Origin: Saturnia japonica
Lineage: Eukaryota; Arthropoda; Insecta; Lepidoptera; Saturniidae
Assembly: GCA_033032175.1 (NCBI GenBank)
Contig: CM065309.1
Span: 10,044,001 to 10,108,000 of the forward strand
Reading direction: 5' to 3'
DNA length: 64,000 nucleotides
Part shown: positions 36,715 to 47,045 of the stretch, piece by piece
Numbering within the stretch: the first letter of the stretch is position 1
How the letters are laid out: every line of letters starts with the position of its first letter
Notes under the pieces: model-generated
The model's input: only the letters and a program-made list of their open reading frames with translations
Database searches by the model: none
Told to the model about the DNA's origin: nothing
Program-made: the position numbers and the translations under genes

Positions 36715-36935
36715 TGCTGAAGGGTTAGGCAGAGGTGTACTAATGTACAGCCACAGATCGTCGCGTATGTTTTTAGGTCCTATATAGATAATAGGAGGCG
36801 CGCCTATTGCTTATTTGGGCACAAAGCCAAACTCCGAGTGTCTACTGAACATTTCATAGAAAACCCTAATACTACTTTGTTCGACCTGGGAATCGAACCC
36901 AGATCCTCGAGCATAGCAGTCTGTTTTTATGTTTT
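36715..36935 (-). mobile_element. SINE1 copy inside family X
   Basis: Minus strand: GAGGATCTGGGTTCGATTCC (intact B box GGTTCGATTCC), then CAGGTCGAACAAAGTAGTAT, ending near TGCCTAACCCTTCAGC. Confidence 0.75.
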
Positions 36936-38496
36936 TTAGATAATATCTGTATGATTGTTAAACTGTGATATCGGTTACCAATTAAAATGACTTAAGTTGG
37001 CTATTATCAAAGCTTATAGGTAAGGGGTCAAATACCATAAAATGAGATTGAGGTGAAGTGAGGTTTTTATTTAGTTACTGTTTTTCATTCACGAAATATG
37101 CCACGTGTCAACGACAGCTAGTATAATAATAAAATCGAATAAATTCGTTTATACTTTTATTTAATAATCACATCGATTATTTATTAAACACAAAATAAAT
37201 CATAGTAACAAATTAAACTACACTTATGTATGCTTAACCAATAAATCAACATGGTTACAAAATGGGTTCAAAAGGTACGTGAAGTATAAGAATCATATTA
37301 TCGGAATCGCGTTTATAATACAGCTCAAAAGCGGAAAGGTTGTTGAGCGAATTGTTGCTCGGGCTTTTGAGGTTTTGATTCGATATATTGTTGAGCACGG
37401 AGGATGGCTTCAGGGATTGGGGGTGATGTGGGAAGATGAGAGCCCTCTGCACGGAAACCTGTAAACATAAACAAGATAAACGTTGTTTTGAATAAAAATC
37501 ATGAAAATTAATACTCACAAGTCAGTTTCAAACCACAGTTTGATCATAAATTTACACTTATGGTGATTATAATATTACATTTATGTATATTAAATATTTT
37601 AAATGTCTTAAATTAATGTTAACTAAGTTACAATAGCAGTCCAATCGTTTATGACTATAAAGGGTAAAAAAGAAAACAAAAGTTATGGGTGATAATTATT
37701 GCGACATCGCATGAATATATCAAAATTGGTTAACGACAGATTTCGATTTTCGTTAGACATCTTTTATTACATAATTTACTATAAAAGCTTCAATTATTAC
37801 AAATTAATATAAAATTATGCATATAAACATTAATCTTTTTTTGTCTAATAACTATATCTGCTCTATTTAGTCGTCATATCAACAAAATTAATATAATGTC
37901 TTGTTTTAAGCACGTCATGTTAACATAATTGTTAAGTAATTAGGCAGTGACATGTCATTTAGTGTTAGCAAAGATAATGTAACCATAATATATTACAACT
38001 GAGATCAAATAGCAAGTCTTGTTTAAATCTTATAGTATGCTGATATGAAAAATATATTACAAATTTTAATCATGTTATTTTATTGCAAGAATGCGATTTT
38101 TATACAATCACTTATAATAGAAAAGACACTTTAACCTCACAAAAATGAACGTAAAATTTCCACAAATATACCATCCCCGGGAGCACAGTTATAAAGATGT
38201 AATCAAAAATAGTAAATCCACAAAAGTTATAATACTCTAGATTTTTTTAAAACCAAAATTTGTCTATTTCATTTTACTTACCTTTATCGTCAGCGAAGTA
38301 AGTAACAGTAAGAGGAGTGCCATCAGGAGCAGTGTAGCTGAATAGACCTTGTGCTACCTGGGCTTCAGCATCTTTAACTCCAGGGTTCTTCAAGTAGCCT
38401 TGTTCTTGAGCAGCGATTCCGTTACCAGTTTCGTAACTAAAGCAAACATTTATATGTTAAAAACACTTAACAGAAACATATTTTGTGTATATAATA

Positions 38497-39441
38497 GATC
38501 GAGGAAAAGTTTCTTCGCATTTTTATATGAAAACTTAAGACAATTTTTTCCAAGTTTATTTACAGTATATATCTGCCATTTTTTACCGAAACATGTGAAA
38601 ATCTGACGGTGCAAGGTCAGGGCTATATGGTGGATGCACTAACACCTCCCAGCCAAACTCTCTTAATTTTTGCTGAGTGGCTAAAGATGTGTGTGGTCTA
38701 GCGTTATCGTGATGAAAGACCACACCTTTCCTGTTGATCAATTCCGGCTGCTTTCTCTCAACTGCTTCCTTTAATCTCATTAGTTGTTGGCAGTAGAGAT
38801 CCGAATCGATGGTTTTGCCGGGCGGTAAAAGCTCATAATGAAGAATGCCTTTCCAGTCCCACCATACACACAGCATCACCTTATTTCGAGTTAGCCCAGG
38901 TTTAGCCACAGTCTCTGAAGCCTGGCTGACCTTAAACCACGACCTACCTTTTTCGCACATTCTTGTCGTACGTGATCGAATTTTCGTCGTCAGTTATTAA
39001 TCTCTTCAAAAACGGCTCGGTTTCATTACGTATCAATAATGAATCGCAAATGAGTACGGTTCATTAGGATTCTTTCAGTGAGCTCGTGTGGCACCCAAAT
39101 ATCGAGCTTTTTGGTATAGCCAGCTTTCTTCAAATAGTTTAAAACTATTTTGCTGTCAATTTCCAGTTCTTCAGCTACATCGTAACTACTGATATGCCGA
39201 TATTGCTCCACTTTTTCAAAAATTGCGTCCTTTTTATTCGTAAAAGGGCGACCAGAGCGAGGTGCTCATTTTTACACAAAGAAAAACAAATGAAAAATAA
39301 CGGGAAACAACTTTTTATTTTTTTTTAATTTTAATATAACTTTTTTAATGTTACCAAAACCAGCCAGATACAAATAGTACAGCCAAAAAATTTTATAACA
39401 AGTTTATACCTACCTTATGCGAAAACACTTTTTCCCCGACC
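38497..39441 (-). mobile_element. mariner element, inactivated (945 bp)
   Basis: Inserted in intron 2 of the CPR paralogue. Ends are GATCGAGGAAAAGTTTCTTC and, inverted, GGTCGGGGAAAAAGTGTTTT, each flanked by TA. Minus-strand transposase: an N-terminal part (about 39026-39211, VAEELEIDSKIVLNYLKKAG), then TDDENS in another frame, then 38583-38960 with FHHDNARPHTSLATQQKLRE and YSPDLAPSDFHMF. There are 34 residues between the second and third catalytic Asp, the mariner D34D pattern. At least two frameshifts, and the length is below the usual ~1.3 kb. Closest by eye to cecropia-type mariners. Confidence 0.9.
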
Positions 39442-39601
39442 TAATATATTAAAAGAATTACAAATTTATATCAGTTGAATTAAGTAGGTAACACTATTTA
39501 CGAGTAAAAATTTTAGTCCGCACCTGTGATGACAAAATGCTTACGACAAGCTTTAAATATATTTAATTAAATTAATACTATCTGCAATATTTTGCATATT
39601 G

Positions 39602-39870
39602 TCCATATCCATACTAATATTATAAATGCGAAAGTAACTCTGTCTGTCTGTTGTGTTTTAACGCCTAGACCGCTGAACCAATTTTGATGAATTTTGGTGT
39701 AGAGAAAGATTGGACCTTGGGAAAGGACATTGGGTACTTTTTGTAGCGAAAATAAAAGTTTAAGGGTTGAAAATAGGGGATGGAAGTTTCTATGAACAAA
39801 AAATGGGAACAGCAAATGCGCATGCGCGATAATGGTGAAATAATATTCGTTGTCATTCCAACCAGTTTGT
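39602..39870 (+). mobile_element. Repeat family Z copy (Helitron-like 5' end)
   Basis: Begins near TCCATACTAATATTATAAAT and GCGAAAGTAACTCTGTCTGT, then AATTTTGATGAATTTTGGTG, and ends around AACCAGTTTGTTGG. Inverted copies at 41700-42211 and 58160-59165. A TC start followed by ACTAATATTATAAATGCG is a start I associate with lepidopteran non-autonomous Helitrons (from memory). Confidence 0.6.
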
Positions 39871-40009
39871 TGGTGACAAACGTTATACATTTTCAAACTT
39901 ATACTTTTAACTTTTTATAAAACCTTTAATCAAATTAGATAATACCTGTTTACTTAATTGGTAATACCTGTTTTATTAAATATCACAACTTGCCTGCGTA
40001 TGACAGTAT

Positions 40010-40488
40010 ACAGTATGTGTATGTGCTCCTAGTTTGGTTTCTAAAGTAAACCTTAAAATACAAACTAGATCCGTCCGTCAACCTAATATCTTTACGTTGT
40101 CTATAGTTCTACGCAATATAGGCAAAATTAATTTTTTTGTGAGATCGTCCAACTTAGTTAACAATCTCCACGGGTTACCTGAGCTCGGCTTATTTAGTTC
40201 ACCTATAAATATCATAGGAGCAGAAATGACTAAAAACTGGTTTGACAATACTTCCTGACTGTTTTTTTGTTTCCTTTTTCTTGTTTTTCTCTGATTAGTT
40301 TTAATTATAACTTATTATTAAAATATGATTATATTATATTATATATTATAGTATAAATTAACATAAAGCAGATGAGCATTAATTTAGTCTTAATATGCGA
40401 AAATAGTTAAATGTTGTGCAATTAATGAATATTTAGAATTTAAACAATGTATGTTCTCCAAATAAAATAAATAAATATCAAAAATTTA
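40010..40488 (+). mobile_element. 5'-truncated LINE, ORF2 end plus 3' UTR (probable)
   Basis: The open frame ending at 40258 reads VRQPNIFTLSIVLRNIGKIN, then FFVRSSNLVNNL, a pattern like the C-terminus of jockey-type ORF2 (compare 47379-47678, NPNILYSPIVRTTYRQNSYF). An AT-rich 3' UTR ends in AAATAAAATAAATAAAT. Absent from duplication copy 1, so a later insertion. Clade uncertain. Confidence 0.55.
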
Positions 40489-41443
40489 CCTTAATTGATA
40501 GGAGCCATCGGGATTAATTTCCTGTGTTTGTTTGATGATAGGAATTACATTGTCTTGGTGCTGTTGTTGAGCAGAGAACTGGGGTGCAGAATAAGCCAGT
40601 GCTATGAGAGCAAAAGAACCACGAACTGGAAAAGACAATAATTTCTTAACATATTCAATATTCTTTCACAAAAACAAATTTCTTACACTTAATTAACTGA
40701 AATTGACCTTCGAAATCAACAGAGTTTATAATGCTGATCTGCGTTACAAAATGCAACACTCGAAGTTCGTAAATATCAAAATTACAAAGTCATATCCATT
40801 TTGATGCCGACACTTTATATGTTGTATGGGACACTGGTCTGTATCTGAGCGTAATCATATTTAAATTTATAACTTCATCATAAAAAATAAATTATTAGTA
40901 TAAAAGTTAGTATTACATATAATTAAAAATATAAAATAAAAGGTAAAATATATAATTTTGGTTGTATGATATTTATTATTTTTTTACAATAAATATCGAA
41001 TGATGAAACAAAATATAAATATCGTGTCCAAAATTATCTTAGAAAGACGTAACAATATACCGGTAGCTATTATTTTACTAAGTGGACATATAAATGGAAG
41101 TAATAGTAGTAACAAAGATTTATTTACTATTTCGATGAAGATGACGTAGCTATTTTTAGGAATGACATTTTTGAAAATTGATTTGAATAGGTGTTAATGT
41201 ACTTAATGAGAATTACATAGATGAACTGTCTATTCAATTTAATTTCAATATATAAGCAATACTAGTGATCAACTAGTTTTCATTTTTATATGTTATTAAC
41301 AAGGTATAATATTATTAGAATATCCTTTTTAAAGTTAACTTAGAGTTCTTCATGTCTACTTACCGACTTCATTATTGTTTATAAAATAAAAATGAAATGA
41401 AATAAAAGTGCAGACGATATTCGATAGATACTTGAGGCGAGAA

Positions 41444-41475
41444 TGATTTTTCAGACGGCAGTCGAAGCTTATATA
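41444..41475 (-). promoter_or_regulatory. Core promoter of the CPR paralogue
   Basis: TATATAAG (minus, 41468-41475) and TCATTC (A at 41444) are 31 nt apart, as in gene 2. The surrounding sequence is also conserved, so the promoter has not visibly decayed. Confidence 0.65.
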
Positions 41476-41612
41476 TTAGATTAAGCCTGCACACTCGTGA
41501 AATTGGAGTACAGATGTGTATGCGATCGCGCAGGCATAATGCATATAGCGATTTTTCTATGAAAACTGGTAATTACAGTTAATTTATCAAAAGTACATCT
41601 TCACTACTCATC

Positions 41613-42211
41613 TGTATATATAAAATGCTTTGTCCTGAATGACTGACGGATCAACGCACAGCCTTAACCGCGGATCGTAGAGACCTGGAACTTGAACTGG
41701 AACTGGAAATATAAACTCTAGCCGCGGTCTACAGAACGCATTCAATAAAACAGTAATTATGCCGTACTGTGTAGTTAAAGAGTTTATAAAACCCTTCAGC
41801 CAATCTGAAAAAGAATAGTGGACTATCATTTCATATGTAAGTATTAGAAATACAATACATTTCTTATTAAGAATAACAATGTCTATAAACCAACAAACCA
41901 CTTTCCGTTGACAACGATGTACTACACATGCGCATAAGAAATCAACAAACCGGTTGGGTGGCAATCGATATTACCGCGCATGCGCGTTGGTGTTCTTTAT
42001 TCCATATTCCTTTTGTTCATGTACAAACTTTCATCCCCTATTTTCTACCTTTAAAGTTTTTTTCGCTACAAAAAGTACCCTATGTCCTTTCCTAAGGTCA
42101 AATCTATCTTTATACCAAAATTCATCATAATTGGTTCAGCGATTTAGGCATGAAAACGTAACAGACAGACAGAGTTACTTTCGCATTTATAATATTAGTA
42201 TGTATTACACT
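41613..42211. mobile_element. Family Y start joined to inverted family Z
   Basis: 41613-41700 is the Y start (TATAAAATGCTTTGTCCTGA to GAGACCTGGAACTTG), followed by three CTGGAA-type units (GAACTGGAACTGGAA). 41700-42211 is Z inverted, ending TTCGCATTTATAATATTAGT. The whole nest splits sequence that is contiguous at about 28330 in duplication copy 1. Confidence 0.6.
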
Positions 42212-42768
42212 AACCAGACATATTATAAACTGTATAGTATAAAGCGTAGGTACACTGGAAAATAATGGCTTATAAAAATAAAGTTATTAAATAAACTTAG
42301 CTTTTCGTAAAGGATTGCAAAGCTCAACATTTTTTTATGCCTTTATGCATATATATTCCCCGAAGGGTTAGGCAGAGGTGTACTAATGTATACCCAAAGT
42401 TCGCCGGGTATATTTTTGGTCCCATGTAAGTAATAGCGGGCGCGCTTATTGCAATTAATTGGGCACAAAGCCAATTTCCGAGCTGCTACTGAGAATTTCA
42501 TAGAAAATCCCAATAGCACTTTGCTCGACCTGGGAATCGAACCCAGCACCTCGATCATAGTAGTACATAGTAGTCTTCATGTATTTTAGATAAAATCGGT
42601 ATGATTGTTAAACTGTGATATAAATTGACATTTAAAATTATCTTAGTTGGGTATTATTAAAGCTTATACGGGTCAAATACCGTAGAGTGAGCTAAGGTTT
42701 TTATTTAGTTGCTGTTTTACATACATGAAATATACTAACGTGGACAAAGTCGCGGGCACAGCTAGTAT
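42212..42768. mobile_element. Repeat family X, copy 3, with SINE1 (42350-42590, minus)
   Basis: Truncated on the left. Contains CACTGGAAAATAATGGCTTA, SINE1 with B box GGTTCGATTCCCAGG (minus), and the end GACAAAGTCGCGGGCACAGC plus CTAG. It is uninterrupted where copy 2 carries the 1.3-kb TIR element. Confidence 0.65.
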
Positions 42769-42774
42769 TATATA

Positions 42775-43459
42775 TAAAGCTGAAGAGTTTGTTTGTTTAG
42801 TTGAACGCGCTAATATCAGGAACTACTGGTTCGAAATAGAAAAAATGTTAGTGTTGGATAGCCCATTTATTGAGGAAGACTATAGGCTATATAACATTAC
42901 GCTACGACCAATAGGAGCGGAGCATCAATAAAAAGTGTTTCATAAACAGGGGAAATTTATTCCTTTTGAGAGCTTTCATTGCGTGCTCTGTGTAAATGGT
43001 TAAAGTTACGCAACAATCGTGTGTGCTGGAACTGTTTCTCTTAAAAAGTTCTAAAAAGAAATACGCGATAGTATATGTCTATCTATTAAGGTTTACTCAA
43101 TATAACCTTTTATATGGTAATAAAATTTGTTCCAATATAATGCATTATTTGCAAAGGTGTTTTTATAAACATGGTTTTAATCCTTATAGAAATAAATACG
43201 TTATTCATCACAAGTATTTAATTTTGAGCAAAATTGCCGTTTACATTAATTGATTTAAATGAATATCTTAGGAGATATCACAGTTTTAAAATAACTCCGC
43301 AACAAAATAATGATCAAGTACCATGCGCGCATTTTTATTATGCGGAATGATGTGGGAGACAGGTGGCACCTATAATACAGTACCTACGACCCACTCTCTC
43401 TAACCCTCTCTATCACTCTCTTATGTGAAGCAGACGAATTTGCGCGGGTCAACTAGTTA
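42775..43459 (+). mobile_element. Repeat family W, long copy
   Basis: Starts AGAGTTTGTTTGTTTAGTTG and AATATCAGGAACTACTGG, includes ATGCATTATTTGCAAAGGTG and CAGTACCTACGACCCACTCT, and ends GCGCGGGTCAACTAG. Second copy at 51455-52015; starts only at 4715 and 63145. Confidence 0.7.
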
Positions 43460-43486
43460 ACATATAAATTTCATTAATACATTAAA

Positions 43487-43737
43487 TGCCTCGTTAGCCT
43501 AGTAGTCGTAAGCGCAACTGATATGATCAAGGTCGTGGGCTCGATTGCCAAGTCGAGCAAAGTGTTATTTGGTTTTTCTATTATATACTCAGTAACAGCT
43601 CGTAGTTTGGCTTTGTGCCCGATTAATGGCAATAGGCTCGCCCCCTTTTACATGGGACCTAAAAAAATACACGGCGAACTATGGTTGTATGTTAGTACAC
43701 CACTGCCTAACCCTTCGGGGATACAGGCGTGTTGGTA
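43487..43737 (+). mobile_element. SINE1 copy, forward orientation
   Basis: Shows the tRNA-derived head in reading direction: A box TTAGCCTAGTAGTCG (from 43494) and B box GGCTCGATTGCC (43538-43549), then AAGTCGAGCAAAGTGTTATT, and ends near CCTAACCCTTCGGGGATA. About 250 bp. One of five copies; the only one on the plus strand. Confidence 0.8.
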
Positions 43738-44244
43738 TGGTACATTTAATAAAAACAATAATTTTGTTGTTTTATTCAAGTTTTAATTGGAAGTTTTTTA
43801 ATGTACAGTAAGTAACAGATAGAAGTTAGTAATCATTACCTTCTATAGCTTTCTATAACAAGCCTCAAGCAGGTCCATAGTCCTAAAAGTGATATATTAC
43901 ATACAAATTATACTACTAACCGTGAGGACTAATTTTGGAAAGACTCTTGTGCGAGTGCATTTACCAATCACACCGTTCTGACAGGTTCATAGCAGTGCAC
44001 ATAGTCATTTGTTAGAAAAATTTACATGGTGGTCGTATTACTACACTTGTACCATACTTATTTATACCTTAGCTTTTTAAAGTGATTGTTTGTCGTGATT
44101 TTCACACATTAAAATAATAATAAATCATATAACAGATACATTGTTATGAATGTAGTTAATTTTTTGATTGACTTAATTATTTAACATTATTAACATTTAA
44201 TATTTGCAGCGTTTAGTAAATTATTAATGCCATAGATCAAAGTA

Positions 44245-46519
44245 CATATCGCACGCTTAGTATTAAAGTGACCGAATTCAAAATTAGTCTAAAATGAGTT
44301 AGATACAGTGTAATTCTTGTTACAACGCCCTCTGTGAAATTACGGTATGCAACTCTTAAAAAGTTAGTGTTTTACTCCTCTACAAGTTTTCGATCTTTTT
44401 CACACTCGTTAGTTTTTAGACTTCACTTGACAATTACACTGACTCATTCATTAATCGACCAACCGGTTCAAAGTAAACGTCTAATCATTTGTTTTAAAAG
44501 AGACCAATTAGTTTTTAGGTTTGTTTACAATTGACATTGAAGGTAAGTAACATAAACTGATTGTTTTTGTTTTATTTAGACCGGACACGTAATGAGTCTA
44601 TTTAATAAAAAAAAAAAAAAAATGAGATTGCAAGATAAATTAAGTTTTAGGTCTGTTTAAAATTAAAAATTTGGATGATTTTGAAACACATTAATGATTA
44701 AGTCTATTTAATAACAAGGAATTAGTAAATTTATTTTTATGTACTGTAGGATTTAATGTTAAGTCAATTTGTTATAAATAGTGGTAGTTTGTTTATAGTT
44801 ACATTCAGTTAGGTTTGTGCTACACTAGATTTTTTTTTTTTTTCTATCAAATTGTCTTTTGATATATGTTCAGAATTAAGTCACTTCAAAATTAAATTTT
44901 AATTGTTGACCTATAATTATAATTTTCTTTTTTGAATTTAAAATGTCTACTTCACGATCAAGAAAAATTATATTTTTAATTCAGACTAAAGATAAATAAT
45001 ATACCTTCTAGAAGCTATGACGCCCAGGTATGTAAAAATCATTAAATTGTCCTGTGGTTACATAAAATCCAATAACTTGCTTACTCAAATTTTATTGTTT
45101 TGAGGCGATATTTGATGCATCCAATGAATTCGAATATGATACTGATATTATTCCAACTCAAAGTGCCTATTGATGTCCAGGTATGTAAAATTTTTGTGTT
45201 ACCCTAAGGTACTTTATGTACTTATGTTTAGTTACAACATAATATAACTAGCTGGTACCCGTGACTTCGTCTACCTCTTATTGGATGTACACCGACTGAT
45301 TTCGGAACACGACAAACCAAAAGAAAATTAGCGATAGTATATATCTATCTCTTATACATGAGCCACAATAAGGTATTTTGCAATTTTTTTTTGTTGGACA
45401 TTAAAAATTAATTTATGAGCATTATTTTTAAGCATGGCATTTTAATCCTCAAGAACAAAAGTTTCTTCATCATAAAGACAATTTGTAATCAAGATAAACT
45501 TCGTCTTTTACAGCATGTTTTTTGGACGTATAGTTTGAGGGTTATTACAAAATTAAAATAATTCAACACTCGGCTCGGGTCTATATGTCTGTCGGTAGTA
45601 GTTAGCGGCGCGAACAAGCCGTGCGATACCGCGATGTGATCATCTGGCCGCCCGATAAAAAAATGAAGTCTATGAAGTATTATAAATCATCAATCAGTGA
45701 TTTCTTCTAAATTATATGTGGGTGAAACCGCGGGGCATATATATGAATATAAATATAATTTTTTATAATATATAAATCTTGTATATATACAATTAATAAA
45801 ATTGAAGTGTCTGTTAGTAATGTCAAAATAACAGTTTTTACTAAATGCATATGAAAGTATATATACGATACCTATAACAAAAAACCCATTTTTAAAATTT
45901 TTGTCTGTTTGTTTGTCTGTTTGTTCCGGGTAATCTCCGAAACGGTTGGACCGATTTTGACGGGACTTTCACTGGTAGATAGTTGATTTTATAGGGAGTA
46001 ACTTAGGCTATTTTAATTTTAGTAAAATAATTAGTTTTCCGCACAAATTAAAAAAACCTGTCACGTTGAACATTTCGGGTGCTTAAATGGCTTACACTTA
46101 GTAAACCATAAGAGATATAGCATATTAATATATAACATAATTGTAGGCATTAAAAAGATCTACAAAAAAGTTAGGGAAAGTATATCTATCTATCTTCTAA
46201 GGAACACCCACAATAAACATTTTTGTCTTTAAAATAGTCGGGAGCTGGGCAAGATGCGCGTGGGCATTCTGTAGACTACTTGAGCGAAGCCACGGGCACA
46301 ACTAGTACAAAGTAAAAATATATTCAATTCAAATTTAAGTTTCAAACCCATCTGTGACTCATATTCTGACTGTAAGTCAAAACTTAAACATATAAACTAA
46401 CATATCACGAAATTTATGTCCAAAGAAACAGCCAAAGTCGTTATTGCAAATAGTTATTTGCGATTGGCCAAAAAACGCTTTTTTTAATTCAGTCACTTTA
46501 ATACTAAGCGTGTGATATG
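44245..46519. mobile_element. Putative DNA element bounded by 34-bp inverted repeats
   Basis: 44245-44278 and 46486-46519 are inverted copies with 32 of 34 bases equal; the shared core is CGCTTAGTATTAAAGTGAC. The interior is 2.2 kb. Its right part is filled by other repeats (a CTAG-ended repeat near 45245-45745 and family A at 45770-46308). The left part (44290-45240) has no recognised coding sequence. Two CCAGGTATGTAAAA strings occur at about 45024 and 45178. No clear target duplication. Superfamily unknown. Confidence 0.6.
45770..46308 (-). mobile_element. Repeat family A, inverted copy
   Basis: Reverse-complement match to 29112-29640 along its length, ending GAGCGAAGCCACGGGCACAA, then CTAG. 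Confidence 0.75.
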
Positions 46520-47045
46520 CATGCATCATATGATTTTAAACTAAAGGCCAATAATTTAATAAAATAAGGATTACACAAAGTTTTTAAAATATATTCGTAG
46601 AACAAGCATAAATAGATGACATTTAACTTATTAACATGAAAATCTACTTATGATTATGATAAATAAATTATAATTAGACGAAAGTGAATCTTTATCACAC
46701 GTCAAAATAGCCGTTTGAACTATATCTATAGAGTTCAATGCAATCCACTGCTGCCTACATATCTTGTGTAAACCTTACCAAACTATTCCATAACGTGCGA
46801 TCTGTGACCAATTTCATAAAACGTTTACACTTTATGTGTACATTTCCATTTCACGGTGCTACCAGTTAAGAACTCATGAGCGATGTTTTCCCAATAGTTT
46901 TAATTAAAATATGTAAATGTATAAATTTAATAAATAAAATTATTAGCTCATTTCAATTTGCTCAACTTTTGAGAAGCTTATAATTTAGCTATTAATATTA
47001 TAAAATCCAAATTTTATTTGAAAAAAGGGTATAACCCCTTTTCCA
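46520..47045. other. No gene seen
   Basis: AT-rich. Two short CACAC/GTGCG strings near 46697 and 46796 recall the 34-bp TIR but are too short to count. Confidence 0.4.

Larger units (their letters stand above)
34540..37117. mobile_element. Repeat family X, copy 2, carrying a 1.3-kb insertion
   Basis: Flanked by sequence continuous in duplication copy 1, so it inserted after duplication. Contains TGTCTGTCTTTCTGTCGGTA near the left end, CAGTATTCATAGATGGCGCT, SINE1 (36715-36935), and ends CACGTGTCAACGACAGCTAG. Interrupted at 35373-36671. Confidence 0.65.
37325..41372 (-). pseudogene. Tandem paralogue of the RR-1 cuticular protein gene, frameshifted
   Basis: Exons match CPR gene 2 one for one: 41364-41372 (MKS), 40490-40625, 38282-38436 and 37325-37458, all with GT-AG sites. 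Exon 2 is 13 nt shorter than in gene 2. Twelve are an in-frame loss in the Gln/Tyr repeat. One is a base missing after GTGGTTCTT, which leads to MKSFVVLLLS and TAG. Exons 3 and 4 are open and keep every RR-1 consensus position ([39 protein letters not shown]), ending QQPFRF. With the frame intact it would be 144 aa. The promoter (41444-41475) is conserved, and an AATAAA lies downstream (37156-37161, minus). Intron 2 holds a mariner, a Helitron-like repeat and a LINE end. It is either a young pseudogene or a functional gene with a one-base sequence error; the domain conservation makes the latter worth excluding. Confidence 0.85.
33320..43937. repeat. Segmental duplication, copy 2 (contains CPR gene 3)
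   Basis: Collinear with 21165-28515 but enlarged by later insertions: family X with a TIR element (about 34540-37117), mariner (38497-39441), family Z (39602-39870), a LINE end (about 40010-40488), and a family Y/Z/X/W plus SINE1 nest (41613-43760). About 1.4 kb of intron present in copy 1 (25400-26810) is missing. Confidence 0.85.

Noticed and set aside
37255..37518. 87-codon minus-strand frame over the last exon of the CPR paralogue
   Set aside because: It is the wrong frame; the exon-phase-consistent frame gives the RR-1 tail [15 protein letters not shown].
39665..39896. Two overlapping minus-strand open frames of 63-109 codons
   Set aside because: They lie wholly in repeat family Z and have no protein-like composition or homologous frame in the other Z copies.
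43487..43549. A functional tRNA gene
   Set aside because: A and B boxes are present, but the sequence runs into the SINE1 body shared by four other loci, and the cloverleaf is degenerate.
44334..44560. Possible 5' exon with donor GAAG|GTAAGTAAC
   Set aside because: No initiator, no frame, no second exon; it lies inside the putative 34-bp-TIR element.
45003..45200. Two donor-like CCAGGTATGTAAAA sites preceded by a short open stretch (FDASNEFEYDTDII)
   Set aside because: Only about 25 codons, with a stop before the donor; not enough to call an exon.
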